A stretch of DNA of 64,000 nt from Alistipes sp. (GTDB lineage: Bacteria > Bacteroidota > Bacteroidia > Bacteroidales > Rikenellaceae), in NCBI GenBank assembly GCA_017938765.1, contig JAGBAX010000003.1:62001-126000 (forward strand), read 5' to 3'. Shown here piece after piece: positions 50,901-60,560 of the stretch (its first letter is position 1; each line of letters begins with the position of its first letter). The notes beneath the pieces were generated by a model. That model saw nothing but the letters and a program-made list of their open reading frames with translations. It was not told the origin of the DNA and did no database searches. Made by a program: the position numbers and the translations under genes.

Positions 50901-51315
50901 TGTAATTGTTGACTATTCAACTGAGAACTGGGTAGTAACTAACCCAGGTGCATACTGGACTCGTCCAGTAGCTTACGCAGCTAACCGTAACGTAGGTCCT
51001 CTCGCATACGAGAACGACTACTATATGCAGAATGCTGCTTACCTGCGTGTTAAGAACATCACTCTCGATTACACATTCCCAAGCAAGCTTACTAAGAAGT
51101 GGCACATTGAGAAGCTGAAGGTTTACTTCACTGCAGAGAACCCATTCACATTCTCTCCAATCTTCAAGCATACAAATATGTTTGACCCAGAGGTTATCGG
51201 CGCTGGTGATACCGACTTTAACGACGGTGGTGCAACTGGTCTGTCTGGTTCTGGTCAGGGTTACTCATATCCAATGTTTAAGACCTTCACATTTGGTTTG
51301 AATATCACATTCTAA
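47902..51315 (+). CDS. SusC-type TonB-dependent outer-membrane receptor
   Basis: 1137 residues. Signal (about 1-33), carboxypeptidase-regulatory-like domain (35-115, SRTVSGTVIDAATKAPMPGA), TonB box region VDEVVVVGYGTLKK (about 115-128), plug (130-245) and 22-strand barrel to the C-terminus (FTFGLNITF). Imports glycan or other oligomers bound by the SusD partner. No glycoside hydrolase in the operon; the third gene is a phosphoesterase. Codons are very restricted (nearly all Arg as CGT, Gly as GGT), unlike neighbours, a sign of high expression. Confidence 0.95.
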   Translation: MKHVLLSISGRFGKVLTGVLCAIALLAAGNVVAQSRTVSGTVIDAATKAPMPGAAIVVKGTSTGTATDANGQYTISASANAVLECSFFGYKTVEVTVGNRSVIDFSLTESSTAVDEVVVVGYGTLKKAQLVGAVENLGGEELEGRSTSNVSRSLQGMVPGLNIMPRDGKPTKGGDIYIRGGSQSVSMRSSATSGTGKTISLGQGGSALVLIDGVEGDLNSVNPEDVENISVLKDAASASVYGARGGYGVILVTTKTPAKDKVTINYNGSVSLNTRTVKWEDNLEVDGHIWLTNFAEYFQNDSRTPTSTGKLPGNVNNRSDTYGTVIGVDENGNEVQRSYAEEMKLRKTDKNYALYGKEHGYTKAGNYAYYGSTNWIDLFYKDLNVSHVHNLSVSGASERVKYSISGRYYNQDGIYEFNNEQYNQYNLRAKGEVKVFKWLTLGNNTSIYHQKYHQPMVTGGAQPILRQFEHRGQPIYTPYNEDGTLSFYGAAVMYGAFSGDQSFQENVNMFASTTTTLTVEPIKDVLKIVGDFTYKANRNTQLRVSPIQTGYSGPGGAENYNNSSYKSDWRYNTDYIAANAVLTWTPKLGKNHDLNVMAGWNLESKKYRRLYLQRLGLMDPTRPSFELMDSQEYSVEDDGYDHNSVGVFARVNYSLLGRYIFEFAGRYDGESRFPTNQRWGFFPSGSIGWRLADEPWMDWSDEWLDNFKVRANVGSLGNSMISDYAFMDLWSVSKSSEIINGQKVPYVTTNGMVSPSLTWETSTTYDIGLDMDFLRNRLSFSGDLYWKYTTDMITTGPEYPAILGEESPQINYGTLKTKGWEAALTWRDSFKAGGKDFNYSVRFAIWDTRMWIHKFSNESGNIYAFYEGMELGDVWGFRTDGYFLSNEEALNWSKDSFHKNGSNFRAFAGDLKFLDLNGDGQINTGKATLEDHGDLDIIGNERARLHYGINLSGNWNGIGLSIFLQGVMKRDWYPDQESGFFWGMYNRPYDYLPKVHTTDRVIVDYSTENWVVTNPGAYWTRPVAYAANRNVGPLAYENDYYMQNAAYLRVKNITLDYTFPSKLTKKWHIEKLKVYFTAENPFTFSPIFKHTNMFDPEVIGAGDTDFNDGGATGLSGSGQGYSYPMFKTFTFGLNITF

Positions 51316-51327
51316 TGTATATATAGT

Positions 51328-53118
51328 ATGAAAAAGAGAATATTAAATTTATTTGCTGTAGCAGCTGTAGCCCTTGCGGGTGTCTCTTGCGAGAAGTTCC
51401 TTACAGTGGAGCCTATCGACAAGATGTCGGCTGATACATATTTCAAGAATGAGCTTGAGCTTGAGCTCTATTCTAATGGACTTATTCAGTCCTACCTGCC
51501 AACTGCTGACGGTCTTGGTTATAGCGACTATGCTTGTGACTTGTTCTGCTCTAAGACCTCTTCAGACTACTATCGTCCAGGTATTTGGACTCCAGATAAG
51601 CAGGGTAGCTGGGCAGTTAGCAACTGGCGTAACATCCGCCGTGCAAACATCATGCTCACTAACATGACCCGTGCTCAGGGCAATGTTTCAGAGGAGGTTT
51701 ACAACCACTATCAGGGTGTTGCTCGCTTCTGGCGTGCATACTTCTACCTTGCAAAGGTTCAGACTTTCGGTAATGTGCCTTGGATTGACCATGTACTTGA
51801 CATTGAGGACGAGATTCTCTACGCTCCATGCGATGACCGTGAGTTTGTAATGGCTAAGGTTCTTGAGGATCTTAACTTTGCTTGCCAGAACCTCTCTGGT
51901 GACACAAAGTATGACGGTGTAATCAACAAGTGGGTTGCTCTTGCATTTAAGAGCCGTGTATGTCTCTATGAGGGTACATTCCGTAAGTATCACAAGGTTA
52001 ATCCATCTACAAATGTAGCTTGGAACAACCAGCACGGTACTGCAAATGACTTCCTTCAGGAGTGCGTAAACGCATCTGACGAGCTTATGAAGAGCGGTAA
52101 GTTCTCACTCCACAAGGATTACTACGATCTGTTCCACAACACAAATATCGCTTCTTCTCCAGAGGCTATTTGGTGGTCTGACTACGATGGTGGTGAGCTT
52201 AACCGTATGCACGAGCTTACTTGGGTTGTAAACTCATCTACTTACGACCAGCAGGTATCTCCTACCAAGCTGATGATGAACCACTACCTCAACCTTGATG
52301 GTACTCCTATCACACACGAGGGTAAGGTTTCTATCAACGACGAGTTCACAGGTCGTGACCTTCGTCTTCTCGCTTGCGTACACCACCCAGGTTATGAGTA
52401 TACAAAGACTAACGGTGAGAAGCTTCTCAAGCAGACTAACACTACTTACACTTACAACTTCTACCAGAATGTTAAGTTCTCTATCGAGATGGAGGAGAAC
52501 TACTCAAAGGGTAAGAACGATAACGACTATCCAATTCTTCGCTACGGTGAGGTACTTCTTAACTATGCAGAGGCTAAGGCTGAGCTTGGTAACGGTAACC
52601 TCTCTAAGGAGGATTGGGACAAGAGTATCGGTCTTCTTCGTGAGCGTGCTGGCGTTAAGAACGTATATCCTGACGGTGCTTGGGATTGCGGTTGGTTGAA
52701 GGCTTACTACGGTAACCTCTCTAACATCCTTACTGAGATTCGTCGTGAGCGTACTGTAGAGCTTCTTGCAGAGGGTCTTCGTGTAAACGACCTCTACCGT
52801 TGGAAGCTTGGTAAGCTTATCGTAGATCGTCAGACTAACAACCAGGGCTGGCTCGGTGTATGGGTACCAAAGGATCAGGTTGGTGGTATGGAGTATAACG
52901 GTGGCAAGTACACCTTTACTGCTACAAAGCCTGAGGCTGGTTTCGGTTACAACGTAACTGGTTCACTTGCTGATCAGAACCACTCTTTCTCTGAGGGTGA
53001 TCACGGCTTCCTTACATACAATTACAAGCTTGAGTGGAACGATAAGATGTATGTTCGTCCTATCCCACAGTCTGTAATCAATGTAAATCCAAACATTCAG
53101 CAGAACTACGGTTGGTAG
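51328..53118 (+). CDS. SusD/RagB-type nutrient-binding lipoprotein
   Basis: 596 residues. Lipobox AGVSC, Cys21. SusD_RagB fold: N-terminal FLTVEPIDKMSADTYF, TPR-like helices and the conserved C-terminal EIRRERTVELLAEGLRVNDLYRWK region split here as IRRERTVELLAEGLR. Forms the lid over the SusC barrel. 12 bp after susC. Ligand unknown. Confidence 0.94.
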   Translation: MKKRILNLFAVAAVALAGVSCEKFLTVEPIDKMSADTYFKNELELELYSNGLIQSYLPTADGLGYSDYACDLFCSKTSSDYYRPGIWTPDKQGSWAVSNWRNIRRANIMLTNMTRAQGNVSEEVYNHYQGVARFWRAYFYLAKVQTFGNVPWIDHVLDIEDEILYAPCDDREFVMAKVLEDLNFACQNLSGDTKYDGVINKWVALAFKSRVCLYEGTFRKYHKVNPSTNVAWNNQHGTANDFLQECVNASDELMKSGKFSLHKDYYDLFHNTNIASSPEAIWWSDYDGGELNRMHELTWVVNSSTYDQQVSPTKLMMNHYLNLDGTPITHEGKVSINDEFTGRDLRLLACVHHPGYEYTKTNGEKLLKQTNTTYTYNFYQNVKFSIEMEENYSKGKNDNDYPILRYGEVLLNYAEAKAELGNGNLSKEDWDKSIGLLRERAGVKNVYPDGAWDCGWLKAYYGNLSNILTEIRRERTVELLAEGLRVNDLYRWKLGKLIVDRQTNNQGWLGVWVPKDQVGGMEYNGGKYTFTATKPEAGFGYNVTGSLADQNHSFSEGDHGFLTYNYKLEWNDKMYVRPIPQSVINVNPNIQQNYGW

Positions 53119-53136
53119 AAATAACAATCTAATACG

Positions 53137-54888
53137 ATGTTAGGTAAACTAAAATTAATTCTTTTAACAGCAACCCTGCTCTGCGGGGTTGCTTGTTCTG
53201 ATGATGACACCAAAGGTGGTAACAATAACAACAATCAGAGCGGCGGAGGAGAAAACAACGAGCAGACAGAGACAGTAGTTATCAATGGCACTACTATTGC
53301 GACTGGAAACACTGTCTACGGTCTTATCTCAGACTCTGTTTCAGGCAAGGGTATTGCTGGCGTAGCTGTCACAGACGGTACAAATGTCGTTAAGACAGAT
53401 AATAACGGCGTATACCAGATTCCGACTAACCGCTGGGCTAAATATGTTTGGTTTACCATTCCTGCAGCGTACGAAGTACCTGTAGATCCACAGAACGGCC
53501 GACCAATGTTCTATACCACCACAAAGATTAAGGTTGGTAAGCAGAACCGCTATGACTGGAAGCTCAACCCACTGCCTGCAGTTGAGGATGAGTTTACTAT
53601 CATCGCTATTGGCGACCCGCAGTGTGAGGTAGCATCAGAGGCCGAGCGTTTCAGAACAGAGACACTTGCTGATATCAGAAGTACCATTAGCGGCGCACAG
53701 AGCTACGAGAATCGCTATCACAACGCATATGCGATTACCCTTGGTGATCTCACCTTTGATAACACCGTACTCTGGCCAACAATGGCAGAGCTCTGCTCAA
53801 GCGTGAAGCTTGATAATGGTAAGAGTATTCCTATCTTTAACTGTATAGGAAACCACGACCACGATGCAGATCGTCAGAACGACAAGGAGGCTACTGAGCT
53901 TTATGTTGAGAATGTAGGCCCTACAGATTACTCATTTGATCGCGGTAAGGTTCACTTCGTAGTTATGGACAATATTATCTGTACAACCTCAACAGGTTTC
54001 GGTTCTGATAAGACTTGGAACTACGATGGTGGCTACACCTCTACACAGATTGCATGGCTTGAGAAGGACCTTGAGGCTGTGGAGGATAAGGCTAACAAGA
54101 TGGTTGTCCTCAGCGGTCACATTCCATTCCGCGCAGGTAGCAACAGTGGCGGTAGCAATGTGAACAAGGACAAGGGTTATGCAGATGTTCTTCAGCTGCT
54201 GACTGAGTTTGGTGAGGCTCACATCTTCATCGGCCACACCCACTATCCAGAGAACTATATCCACTCATCTTACAAGACCCAGAACGGTCAGCCTATCTTT
54301 GAGCACGTTCATGGTGCAGCTTGTGGTGGTTGGTGGACCAGCAACATCGGTGTTGAGGGCTCTCCAAATGGATATAGCATCTACGAGGTTAAGGGCGCAA
54401 CAATGCACAACTGGGTTGCAAAGGGCACTAACAAGAACCAGACAGAGCAGATGAGAGTCTACAACGCTAACGACAGCTATGGCCATAAGTATGTATACAC
54501 ATGGACCACAGGTGGTACTGGCGGTAGCTCAAAAATCAAGACCTCTGGACGCGCAGACCTTGCAAACTGCTTCATCGCAACAATCTGGAACGATGACCCT
54601 AGCAACTGGGATGTTGAGCTTGTTGTGAACGGCGTAAGCCACAGAATGCAGCGTGTGAACTATAACCTTGCAGATATGTGCTCTACAGCCTTCTTCTTTA
54701 ACGAGAAGGGTAAGAACACAACCACTTGGAACAAGGGTATGAAGCACTACTGGTTCGTTAAGGCTCCATGTGGCGACCCAAGCCAGGAGCAGAACTGGAC
54801 CGTAAAGGCTACACACACCGTTAGCAGTAGCGGCCAGCAGAATGTCTACACCGCATCAAGCTTCACCACATCCTACGACGGATTTTAG
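53137..54888 (+). CDS. Calcineurin-like metallophosphoesterase lipoprotein
   Basis: 583 residues. Lipobox GVAC, Cys20, then an Asn/Gly-rich tether. Residues 48-130 form an N-terminal beta-sandwich (Metallophos_N type), 155-400 the metallophosphatase: GDPQ, GDLTFD, GNHDHD, GHIPF, GHTHYPEN, all metal ligands in place, 410-583 a C-terminal Metallophos_C-type domain. Exported phosphoesterase acting on the molecule taken up by SusCD, for example a phosphorylated glycan, nucleotide or phospholipid headgroup. 18 bp after susD, terminator follows. Confidence 0.92.
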   Translation: MLGKLKLILLTATLLCGVACSDDDTKGGNNNNNQSGGGENNEQTETVVINGTTIATGNTVYGLISDSVSGKGIAGVAVTDGTNVVKTDNNGVYQIPTNRWAKYVWFTIPAAYEVPVDPQNGRPMFYTTTKIKVGKQNRYDWKLNPLPAVEDEFTIIAIGDPQCEVASEAERFRTETLADIRSTISGAQSYENRYHNAYAITLGDLTFDNTVLWPTMAELCSSVKLDNGKSIPIFNCIGNHDHDADRQNDKEATELYVENVGPTDYSFDRGKVHFVVMDNIICTTSTGFGSDKTWNYDGGYTSTQIAWLEKDLEAVEDKANKMVVLSGHIPFRAGSNSGGSNVNKDKGYADVLQLLTEFGEAHIFIGHTHYPENYIHSSYKTQNGQPIFEHVHGAACGGWWTSNIGVEGSPNGYSIYEVKGATMHNWVAKGTNKNQTEQMRVYNANDSYGHKYVYTWTTGGTGGSSKIKTSGRADLANCFIATIWNDDPSNWDVELVVNGVSHRMQRVNYNLADMCSTAFFFNEKGKNTTTWNKGMKHYWFVKAPCGDPSQEQNWTVKATHTVSSSGQQNVYTASSFTTSYDGF

Positions 54889-54903
54889 TGAGGCTATTAC
54901 AAC

Positions 54904-54950
54904 AAAAAAACAGAGCCAACAACACTTTCGTGTTTGGCTCTGTTTTCTTT
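54904..54950. terminator. Terminator of the susC operon
   Basis: AAAACAGAGCCAA / TTGGCTCTGTTTT stem, T tract. Preceded by GGCTATTACAAC, the sequence that precedes the core hairpin of repeat C, so this is a C relative. Confidence 0.85.
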
Positions 54951-54964
54951 TTCTACTTTGCTCT

Positions 54965-55483
54965 TTAGCCAACGGCTAATGGTTTCTGAAAAGCTATTCT
55001 CGGTGCGCCAGAGAGGAGTGTGATTTTTCCGCAGAGGGTATAGCCCAACCTGTTAAGTAGGCTCTGCATAGCTTTGTTATCGCAGTGGGTGTCTACCCTA
55101 ATATCCGTAACTCCGCTGTCAAGGGCAAGAGTCTCGGCATAGAGCATCATCGACCGAGCAAGTCCGCTCCCAAGCGCACTATTTCTAACAGCAAGACGAT
55201 GCACAACCACATAGTCGTTACTATTTAGCCACTGACCGTCAATAGTATTATATGTAACCTCTCCTGCGAAGGATATTACCGCCGTAGCGACTACAACACC
55301 TCTATCTTCAAGCACATAACTCTCCGAGCGCGCTATATCCTGCTCAATAATATCCGCTGTCGGATAGCCATCCTGCCACTGGTCAACGCCGCGACTACGC
55401 AGTAGAGCTTGCGCATCTGCAACAATCTCCATAATGGCAGTTATATCTGCCCTACTACTCTTGCGAATCAACATCTTCTCCAA
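54965..55483 (-). CDS. GNAT family N-acetyltransferase
   Basis: 172 residues. GNAT fold: VVHRLAVRNSALGSGLARSM acetyl-CoA loop, DTHCDNKAMQSLLNRLGY motif. Acetylates an unknown amine substrate. Overlaps the end of the upstream gene by up to 29 bases (a Met three codons in would shorten this). The last codons (PLAVG) and stop lie within repeat D. Confidence 0.88.
   Translation of the reverse strand: MEKMLIRKSSRADITAIMEIVADAQALLRSRGVDQWQDGYPTADIIEQDIARSESYVLEDRGVVVATAVISFAGEVTYNTIDGQWLNSNDYVVVHRLAVRNSALGSGLARSMMLYAETLALDSGVTDIRVDTHCDNKAMQSLLNRLGYTLCGKITLLSGAPRIAFQKPLAVG
54966..54982. repeat. Minisatellite D at the GNAT 3' end
   Basis: TAGCCAACGGCTAATGG, giving the C-terminal LAVG and stop codon on the minus strand. 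Confidence 0.6.
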
Positions 55484-55991
55484 ATTCTAATCGTTCTACA
55501 ATTTTCGCTGCCTCCTCGCCACGCATAATGGCGCGAATTACAATCTTTGACTCTTCAAGCTCTCGCTTAAGGTAGTGAGCCTTAGCCTCTTTTTGCCTAT
55601 CCTTTATCCGCACGAGCAGATACTGATACAAATCTTGATGGTAGATGCCATTATCACGCAGATACTCAAGATACCAATCCAACAGTCGTTCAACCATTCG
55701 GTTGTGCTCAGGTGCTTGAGCTTTAATCTGCTCTGAGAGAGCCAGTAGCACTCGTCCCTGCTCCTTACGACGATGAGCAATCTGTGCGGATATATCCTTT
55801 GGCACTGCCGCCAAGTCAGTACAAGGTCTATGTTCAACCTTTTTAGCCTTTCTGTGCCAAATGTAAACAGAAATCACTACTGCTATAACCACTCCATATA
55901 CAATAAAAGAGTATCTATCTAACCAAAAGTAGAGTGAGATAGCGACAGCCAGCACCAGTACTAATATTTGCGAGAGGTTACGAGTTTTCAT
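55455..55991 (-). CDS. Hypothetical protein with two N-terminal membrane helices
   Basis: 178 residues. Two hydrophobic segments (about 7-23, 27-44), then a cytosolic helical, charged region rich in Arg/Glu/Lys. No known motif. Own promoter only four bases from the ATG, so leaderless. Overlaps the GNAT gene, with which it is coupled. Confidence 0.7.
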   Translation of the reverse strand: MKTRNLSQILVLVLAVAISLYFWLDRYSFIVYGVVIAVVISVYIWHRKAKKVEHRPCTDLAAVPKDISAQIAHRRKEQGRVLLALSEQIKAQAPEHNRMVERLLDWYLEYLRDNGIYHQDLYQYLLVRIKDRQKEAKAHYLKRELEESKIVIRAIMRGEEAAKIVERLEFGEDVDSQE

Positions 55992-55995
55992 ACTA

Positions 55996-56026
55996 CAAAG
56001 TTAAGTTTTTTATTCTCATCTGCAAA
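55996..56026 (-). promoter_or_regulatory. Promoter of the membrane-protein/GNAT operon
   Basis: Minus-strand TAACTTTG (56003-55996), 19-bp spacer, TTTG (56026-56023). Only four bases to the ATG at 55991. Confidence 0.7.
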
Positions 56027-56128
56027 ATATTCAATATGGTGGTAAATATACTCTGTAATGGTATCTGAGCGCATTTTGGCTAATAATTCTCAAACTTTTT
56101 TCGTTACTTTGCTACGAGGATGTGAGAG

Positions 56129-57616
56129 ATGGGATGTGCTAAAATCATAATAGTATTGGCAGCAATAGTGCTGATGGTCTATATGCTCATACGGGAGTAT
56201 CTAAGGCCTGGGCTTGTGCTATTTTCAACAGTTGTACTGCTGCTCTGCTCTGGAATAATCACAACAGAGGATGCGCTATCTGGCTTTGCCAATAAGGGGA
56301 TGATTACCGTAGCACTGCTGTTTCTTGTTAGCGAAGGAGTTAGGCGCAGTGACTGCCTTGGACCTATTATGAAGCGGATATTTCCGGCTGGCAGTAGCTC
56401 CATACGGCGCGGGTATAGCACAATACTAACTACCGTAGCTGCCACTTCGGCATTTCTTAACAACACGCCGATTGTTGTAATCTTCATACCCCACATCAAG
56501 GCGTGGTGTCGTCGTGCGTGTCTGCCAATCAAGAAGCTCCTTATTCCGCTCTCCTACGCCGCTATACTGGGCGGTATGTGCACACTTATAGGCACATCTA
56601 CAAACCTTGTTGTGCATAGTCTTATGCTTGATGCGGGACTTGAGGGGCTAAGTATGTTTGAGATTGGCAAGGTGGGTATTATAGTTGCTATAGTTGGCTT
56701 GGGATATATCATCCTTTGTGGAGATAGGCTACTGCCGAGCGACAGAGATACAACTGAGCAACCAAATAACCATATCGTTGAGGTGGTACTTGCAGCCCGC
56801 TTTCCAGGTATAAGGTGTAGTCAAGCTGAGTTTGACTTCCAGAAGCACTATGGTGCAACAATAGTTGCAATCCGCCGCGATGGCGAGATTGTGGATGATA
56901 TGGAGCAGTACACATACAAGGAGAACGATACGCTTGTGCTCAATGCCGAGAGTAGTTTTATGGATACTTGGGGCGAGAGTAGAGTATTCCTTGCAATGAC
57001 AAACGGCAGTGAACATAAGGTGCAAGTTCCTCGCTGGAAGCGTCGTCTATCGCTGCTACTGCTTGCCACAATGATTGTCGGCGCGACACTCTCCGATATG
57101 TTCATCTGGGCAGCTGTTGTGGCAGTTATTATGGCCTGCACAAATATCTTTCCGGCAAAGAAGTACACAAAGTTTATCTCGTGGGACATCCTTATAACTA
57201 TAGCCTCAGCCTTTGCTATTAGTCGCGCAATGAGTGTTTCAGGACTTGCAGATGCAGTAGCAGAGTTGATTATTGGCATTTGTGAAGATGTCTCGCCATA
57301 CACTATACTGGCAGTGATATACATCGTGACAAACATCATCACAGAGCTAATCACAAACAACGCCGCAGCCGCCTTTGCATTCCCTATAGCGCTCTCTGTA
57401 GCCACGAAGTTAGGAGCTGACCCTACGCCCTTCTGCATAGCTATATGTATTGCTGCATCGGCGAGCTTCTCAACACCAATCGGCTACCAGACAAATACTA
57501 TTGTGCAGGGACTGGGTGGCTACCGCTTCAGCGACTTTGTACGCTTTGGTCTGCCACTAAATATAATAACATTTATAGTTTCAATGATTTTTATACCTAT
57601 ATTTTGGAGTTTCTAA
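56129..57616 (+). CDS. SLC13-family permease, probable sulfate importer
   Basis: 495 residues, about 11 membrane helices with one RCK_C domain (about 218-300) between halves. Hairpin motifs typical of SLC13/DASS: SAFLNNTPIVVIF, LIGTSTNLVVHS, LITNNAAAAFAF, STPIGYQTNTIV. First gene of a run with cysC, cysD, cysN and a sulfotransferase, hence probably takes up sulfate. Two bases from cysC. Confidence 0.87.
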   Translation: MGCAKIIIVLAAIVLMVYMLIREYLRPGLVLFSTVVLLLCSGIITTEDALSGFANKGMITVALLFLVSEGVRRSDCLGPIMKRIFPAGSSSIRRGYSTILTTVAATSAFLNNTPIVVIFIPHIKAWCRRACLPIKKLLIPLSYAAILGGMCTLIGTSTNLVVHSLMLDAGLEGLSMFEIGKVGIIVAIVGLGYIILCGDRLLPSDRDTTEQPNNHIVEVVLAARFPGIRCSQAEFDFQKHYGATIVAIRRDGEIVDDMEQYTYKENDTLVLNAESSFMDTWGESRVFLAMTNGSEHKVQVPRWKRRLSLLLLATMIVGATLSDMFIWAAVVAVIMACTNIFPAKKYTKFISWDILITIASAFAISRAMSVSGLADAVAELIIGICEDVSPYTILAVIYIVTNIITELITNNAAAAFAFPIALSVATKLGADPTPFCIAICIAASASFSTPIGYQTNTIVQGLGGYRFSDFVRFGLPLNIITFIVSMIFIPIFWSF

Positions 57617-57618
57617 CT

Positions 57619-58221
57619 ATGAACAACATCCACCCAATCTTTGATAAAATTGCAACTCGCGAGCAGAAAGAAGAGCAGCTCCGCCAGAGAGGAGTAACAC
57701 TTTGGTTTACAGGACTTTCAGGCTCTGGCAAAAGCACTATAGCAATTGCCCTTGAGCAGTTGCTTACTAAAAAAGGCTACCTATGCCAAATTCTTGACGG
57801 GGATAATATCCGCAGCGGGATTAACTCTGACCTCGGCTTTTCAAGTGCTGACCGCACCGAAAATATCCGCCGCATTGCGCACATCAGCCGACTATATAAC
57901 CATACGGGCATTATTACCCTTGCCTGCTTTGTAAGTCCCACAGAAGAGCTTCGGAGGTTAGCACGAGCGATAGTTGGCAGTGTTGATTTTGTTCTGATAT
58001 ACATCTCAACGCCCCTAACAGAGTGCAGCAGGCGCGATGTTAAGGGTCTGTATGCCAAGGCATTAAGGGGTGAGATAGCCGACTTTACGGGAGTTAGTGC
58101 CCCCTTTGAAGTTCCAGCAGATGCAGATATAACAATAGATACAACACTGCGCAGCGTAGAGTGTTGCGCCGAGGAGATTTTTTCACAAATTATTAAGAGA
58201 ATTGAGTATGGAAAACTATAG
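57619..58221 (+). CDS. cysC: Adenylylsulfate kinase
   Basis: 200 residues from the ATG at 57619, two bases after the permease stop; longer in-frame sequence overlaps that gene and is not used. Phosphorylates APS to PAPS. P-loop GLSGSGKST, substrate motif [10 protein letters not shown], and [12 protein letters not shown]. Complete. Confidence 0.95.
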   Translation: MNNIHPIFDKIATREQKEEQLRQRGVTLWFTGLSGSGKSTIAIALEQLLTKKGYLCQILDGDNIRSGINSDLGFSSADRTENIRRIAHISRLYNHTGIITLACFVSPTEELRRLARAIVGSVDFVLIYISTPLTECSRRDVKGLYAKALRGEIADFTGVSAPFEVPADADITIDTTLRSVECCAEEIFSQIIKRIEYGKL

Positions 58222-59116
58222 CCTTTCACACCTTCGCGCCCTTGAGGCCGAGGCGATACACATCATCCGCGAGGTGGCAGCCGAGTTCAGTAACCCCGTA
58301 ATGCTATACTCCATAGGCAAGGATTCATCGGTTATGGTACGCCTTGCCGAGAAGGCCTTCTATCCGGGTAAAGTACCCTTTCCGCTGATGCACATAGACT
58401 CCAAGTGGAAGTTTCGCGAGATGATTGAATTTCGTGATACCTACGCCCGCAATCACGGCTGGGACCTTATCGTGGAGTACAACCGCGAGGCATACGAGGC
58501 GGGTGTAGGTCCATTTACGCACGGCAGCAGAGTTCACACTGATTTGATGAAGACCCAAGCATTGCTTGCCGCACTTAAAAAACATGGCTTTGATGCAGCC
58601 TTTGGAGGTGCTCGCCGTGATGAGGAGAAGAGCAGGGCCAAGGAGCGCATATTCTCCTTCCGCAACGCCTTTCAACAGTGGGACCCGAAGAATCAGCGAC
58701 CAGAGCTATGGGACATATACAACACCCGCATAGGCGCTGGCGAGAGTATTCGCGTATTCCCGCTCAGCAACTGGACAGAGACCGATATTTGGCAGTATAT
58801 ACGCCTTGAGAAGATTCCAATAGTACCACTCTACTATGCCGCCGAAAGAGCCGTCGTAGAGATTAACGGCAACCTAATTATGGTGGATGACGAGCGTATG
58901 CCCCTTGAGCTACGCAATAAGGCTCAGTTGCGCCGCGTACGCTTCCGCACACTGGGTTGCTACCCTCTCACAGGAGCTATTGAGAGTGATGCCGACACAA
59001 TAGAGAAGATTGTTGAGGAGATGATGGTAACGACCCGTTCTGAACGTACTACGCGCGTTATTGACTTTGACCAAGAGGGAAGTATGGAGCAGAAGAAGAG
59101 AGAGGGGTATTTTTAA
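58208..59116 (+). CDS. cysD: Sulfate adenylyltransferase subunit 2
   Basis: 302 residues from the ATG at 58208 (14-base overlap with cysC; a TTG codon 6 bp upstream is less likely). ATP-PPi synthetase fold with SIGKDSSVM; forms APS from sulfate and ATP with CysN. Motif [16 protein letters not shown] is characteristic of CysD. Confidence 0.95.
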   Translation: MENYSLSHLRALEAEAIHIIREVAAEFSNPVMLYSIGKDSSVMVRLAEKAFYPGKVPFPLMHIDSKWKFREMIEFRDTYARNHGWDLIVEYNREAYEAGVGPFTHGSRVHTDLMKTQALLAALKKHGFDAAFGGARRDEEKSRAKERIFSFRNAFQQWDPKNQRPELWDIYNTRIGAGESIRVFPLSNWTETDIWQYIRLEKIPIVPLYYAAERAVVEINGNLIMVDDERMPLELRNKAQLRRVRFRTLGCYPLTGAIESDADTIEKIVEEMMVTTRSERTTRVIDFDQEGSMEQKKREGYF

Positions 59117-59129
59117 CAAAACAACGACT

Positions 59130-60560
59130 ATGAAACAGACTATAGAGGAATTTTTGGCACAGGATGAGCAGAAAGAGCTGCTGCGACTTCTTACTGCAGG
59201 CAGTGTAGATGACGGCAAAAGTACACTTATCGGGCGATTGTTATACGACAGCAAGCGACTCTACGACGACCAGCTGCAGGCACTTGAGCGGGACTCGCGC
59301 CGCGTAGGCAATGCTGGCGGCGGTATTGACTACGCGCTACTATGTGACGGACTGAAGGCAGAGCGTGAGCAGGGTATTACAATAGATGTGGCATACCGAT
59401 ACTTTGCCACATCACGCCGTAAGTTTATCATTGCCGACACCCCAGGACACGAGCAGTATACGCGCAATATGATTACAGGTGGCTCTACGGCAAACCTTGC
59501 AATAATCCTTGTTGATGCACGTCATGGTATTCTGACACAGACACGCCGACACAGCTACCTTGTATCGCTTCTGGGCATAAAACATATCATTCTGGCAGTC
59601 AACAAGATGGATGCAGTAGGATATAGTCAGGAGGTGTTTGAAAATATTGCCACTTCATACCGTAGTTGGCTCGCCACGCAACAATTTACTATTGCTGACC
59701 TACAAGTGATACCTATCTCTGCGCTCTGTGGGGACAATGTTGTAGAGCGGTCAGAGAGTATGTCGTGGTACAGTGGTCCAACGCTGCTTGACTACCTTGA
59801 AACAGTACCAACGCAGAGCGACTACAACCTTGACTCTTTCCGCTTTGCAGTGCAGTATGTGCAGCGACCAAATCAAAATTTTCGCGGCTTTTCGGGCAAG
59901 ATATCCTCTGGCATTATCCGCGTAGGCGACAGTGTTACAGCCCTACCATCGGGTAAACAGTCAACAGTAAAGAGCATTGTCACCTATGACGGCGACCTTG
60001 AATATGCCTTTGCGCCTCAATCCGTAACTATTACTTTGAGTGACGAGATAGACCTCTCGCGTGGCGATATGCTTGTACTTAGCGCCCAACCTCGTCCACA
60101 AATTGGCCACAACCTTACGGCGATGATGGTCTGGATGGATGAGCAGCCACTGGATAGTAGCAAGCACTTCTACCTCAAGCACACAACAAATAGTGTAAGG
60201 GCAAAAGTATCAGAAATCTACTACCGCGTAGATATCAACACCGCAGAGCATATTCCAGCCAACACCCTATCACTCAACGAGATAGCAAAGGTGTGCATAA
60301 CCACTGCTGAGCCTATTTTCTGCGACCCATACACCGAGAATCGCCAGACGGGAGCATTTATTGTTATTGACCCTATAACAAACTTTACATCTTCCGTAGG
60401 TATGGTTATAGAGCTTAGTGACAACGGTTGCTTAAAAAAAGAGGTGGTAAACATATCTCTCAAGCAGTTGGGAATTGATGTTTCGCATAGCAAGGTTATT
60501 GCTCTGCTATGCAAGGAGTTAGAGAGACGATGTGGTATAACAATAAACTGTACTGAGTAA
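59130..60560 (+). CDS. cysN: Sulfate adenylyltransferase subunit 1 (GTPase)
   Basis: 476 residues from the ATG at 59130, 13 bp after cysD. EF-Tu-like GTPase driving APS synthesis: [34 protein letters not shown], then two beta-barrel domains. No fused APS kinase; kinase is separate (cysC). Stop overlaps the sulfotransferase start by one base. Confidence 0.95.
   Translation: MKQTIEEFLAQDEQKELLRLLTAGSVDDGKSTLIGRLLYDSKRLYDDQLQALERDSRRVGNAGGGIDYALLCDGLKAEREQGITIDVAYRYFATSRRKFIIADTPGHEQYTRNMITGGSTANLAIILVDARHGILTQTRRHSYLVSLLGIKHIILAVNKMDAVGYSQEVFENIATSYRSWLATQQFTIADLQVIPISALCGDNVVERSESMSWYSGPTLLDYLETVPTQSDYNLDSFRFAVQYVQRPNQNFRGFSGKISSGIIRVGDSVTALPSGKQSTVKSIVTYDGDLEYAFAPQSVTITLSDEIDLSRGDMLVLSAQPRPQIGHNLTAMMVWMDEQPLDSSKHFYLKHTTNSVRAKVSEIYYRVDINTAEHIPANTLSLNEIAKVCITTAEPIFCDPYTENRQTGAFIVIDPITNFTSSVGMVIELSDNGCLKKEVVNISLKQLGIDVSHSKVIALLCKELERRCGITINCTE

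Noticed and set aside
57445..57618. Upstream extension of cysC
   Set aside because: Overlaps the permease gene; APS kinases start near the P-loop as with the ATG at 57619.
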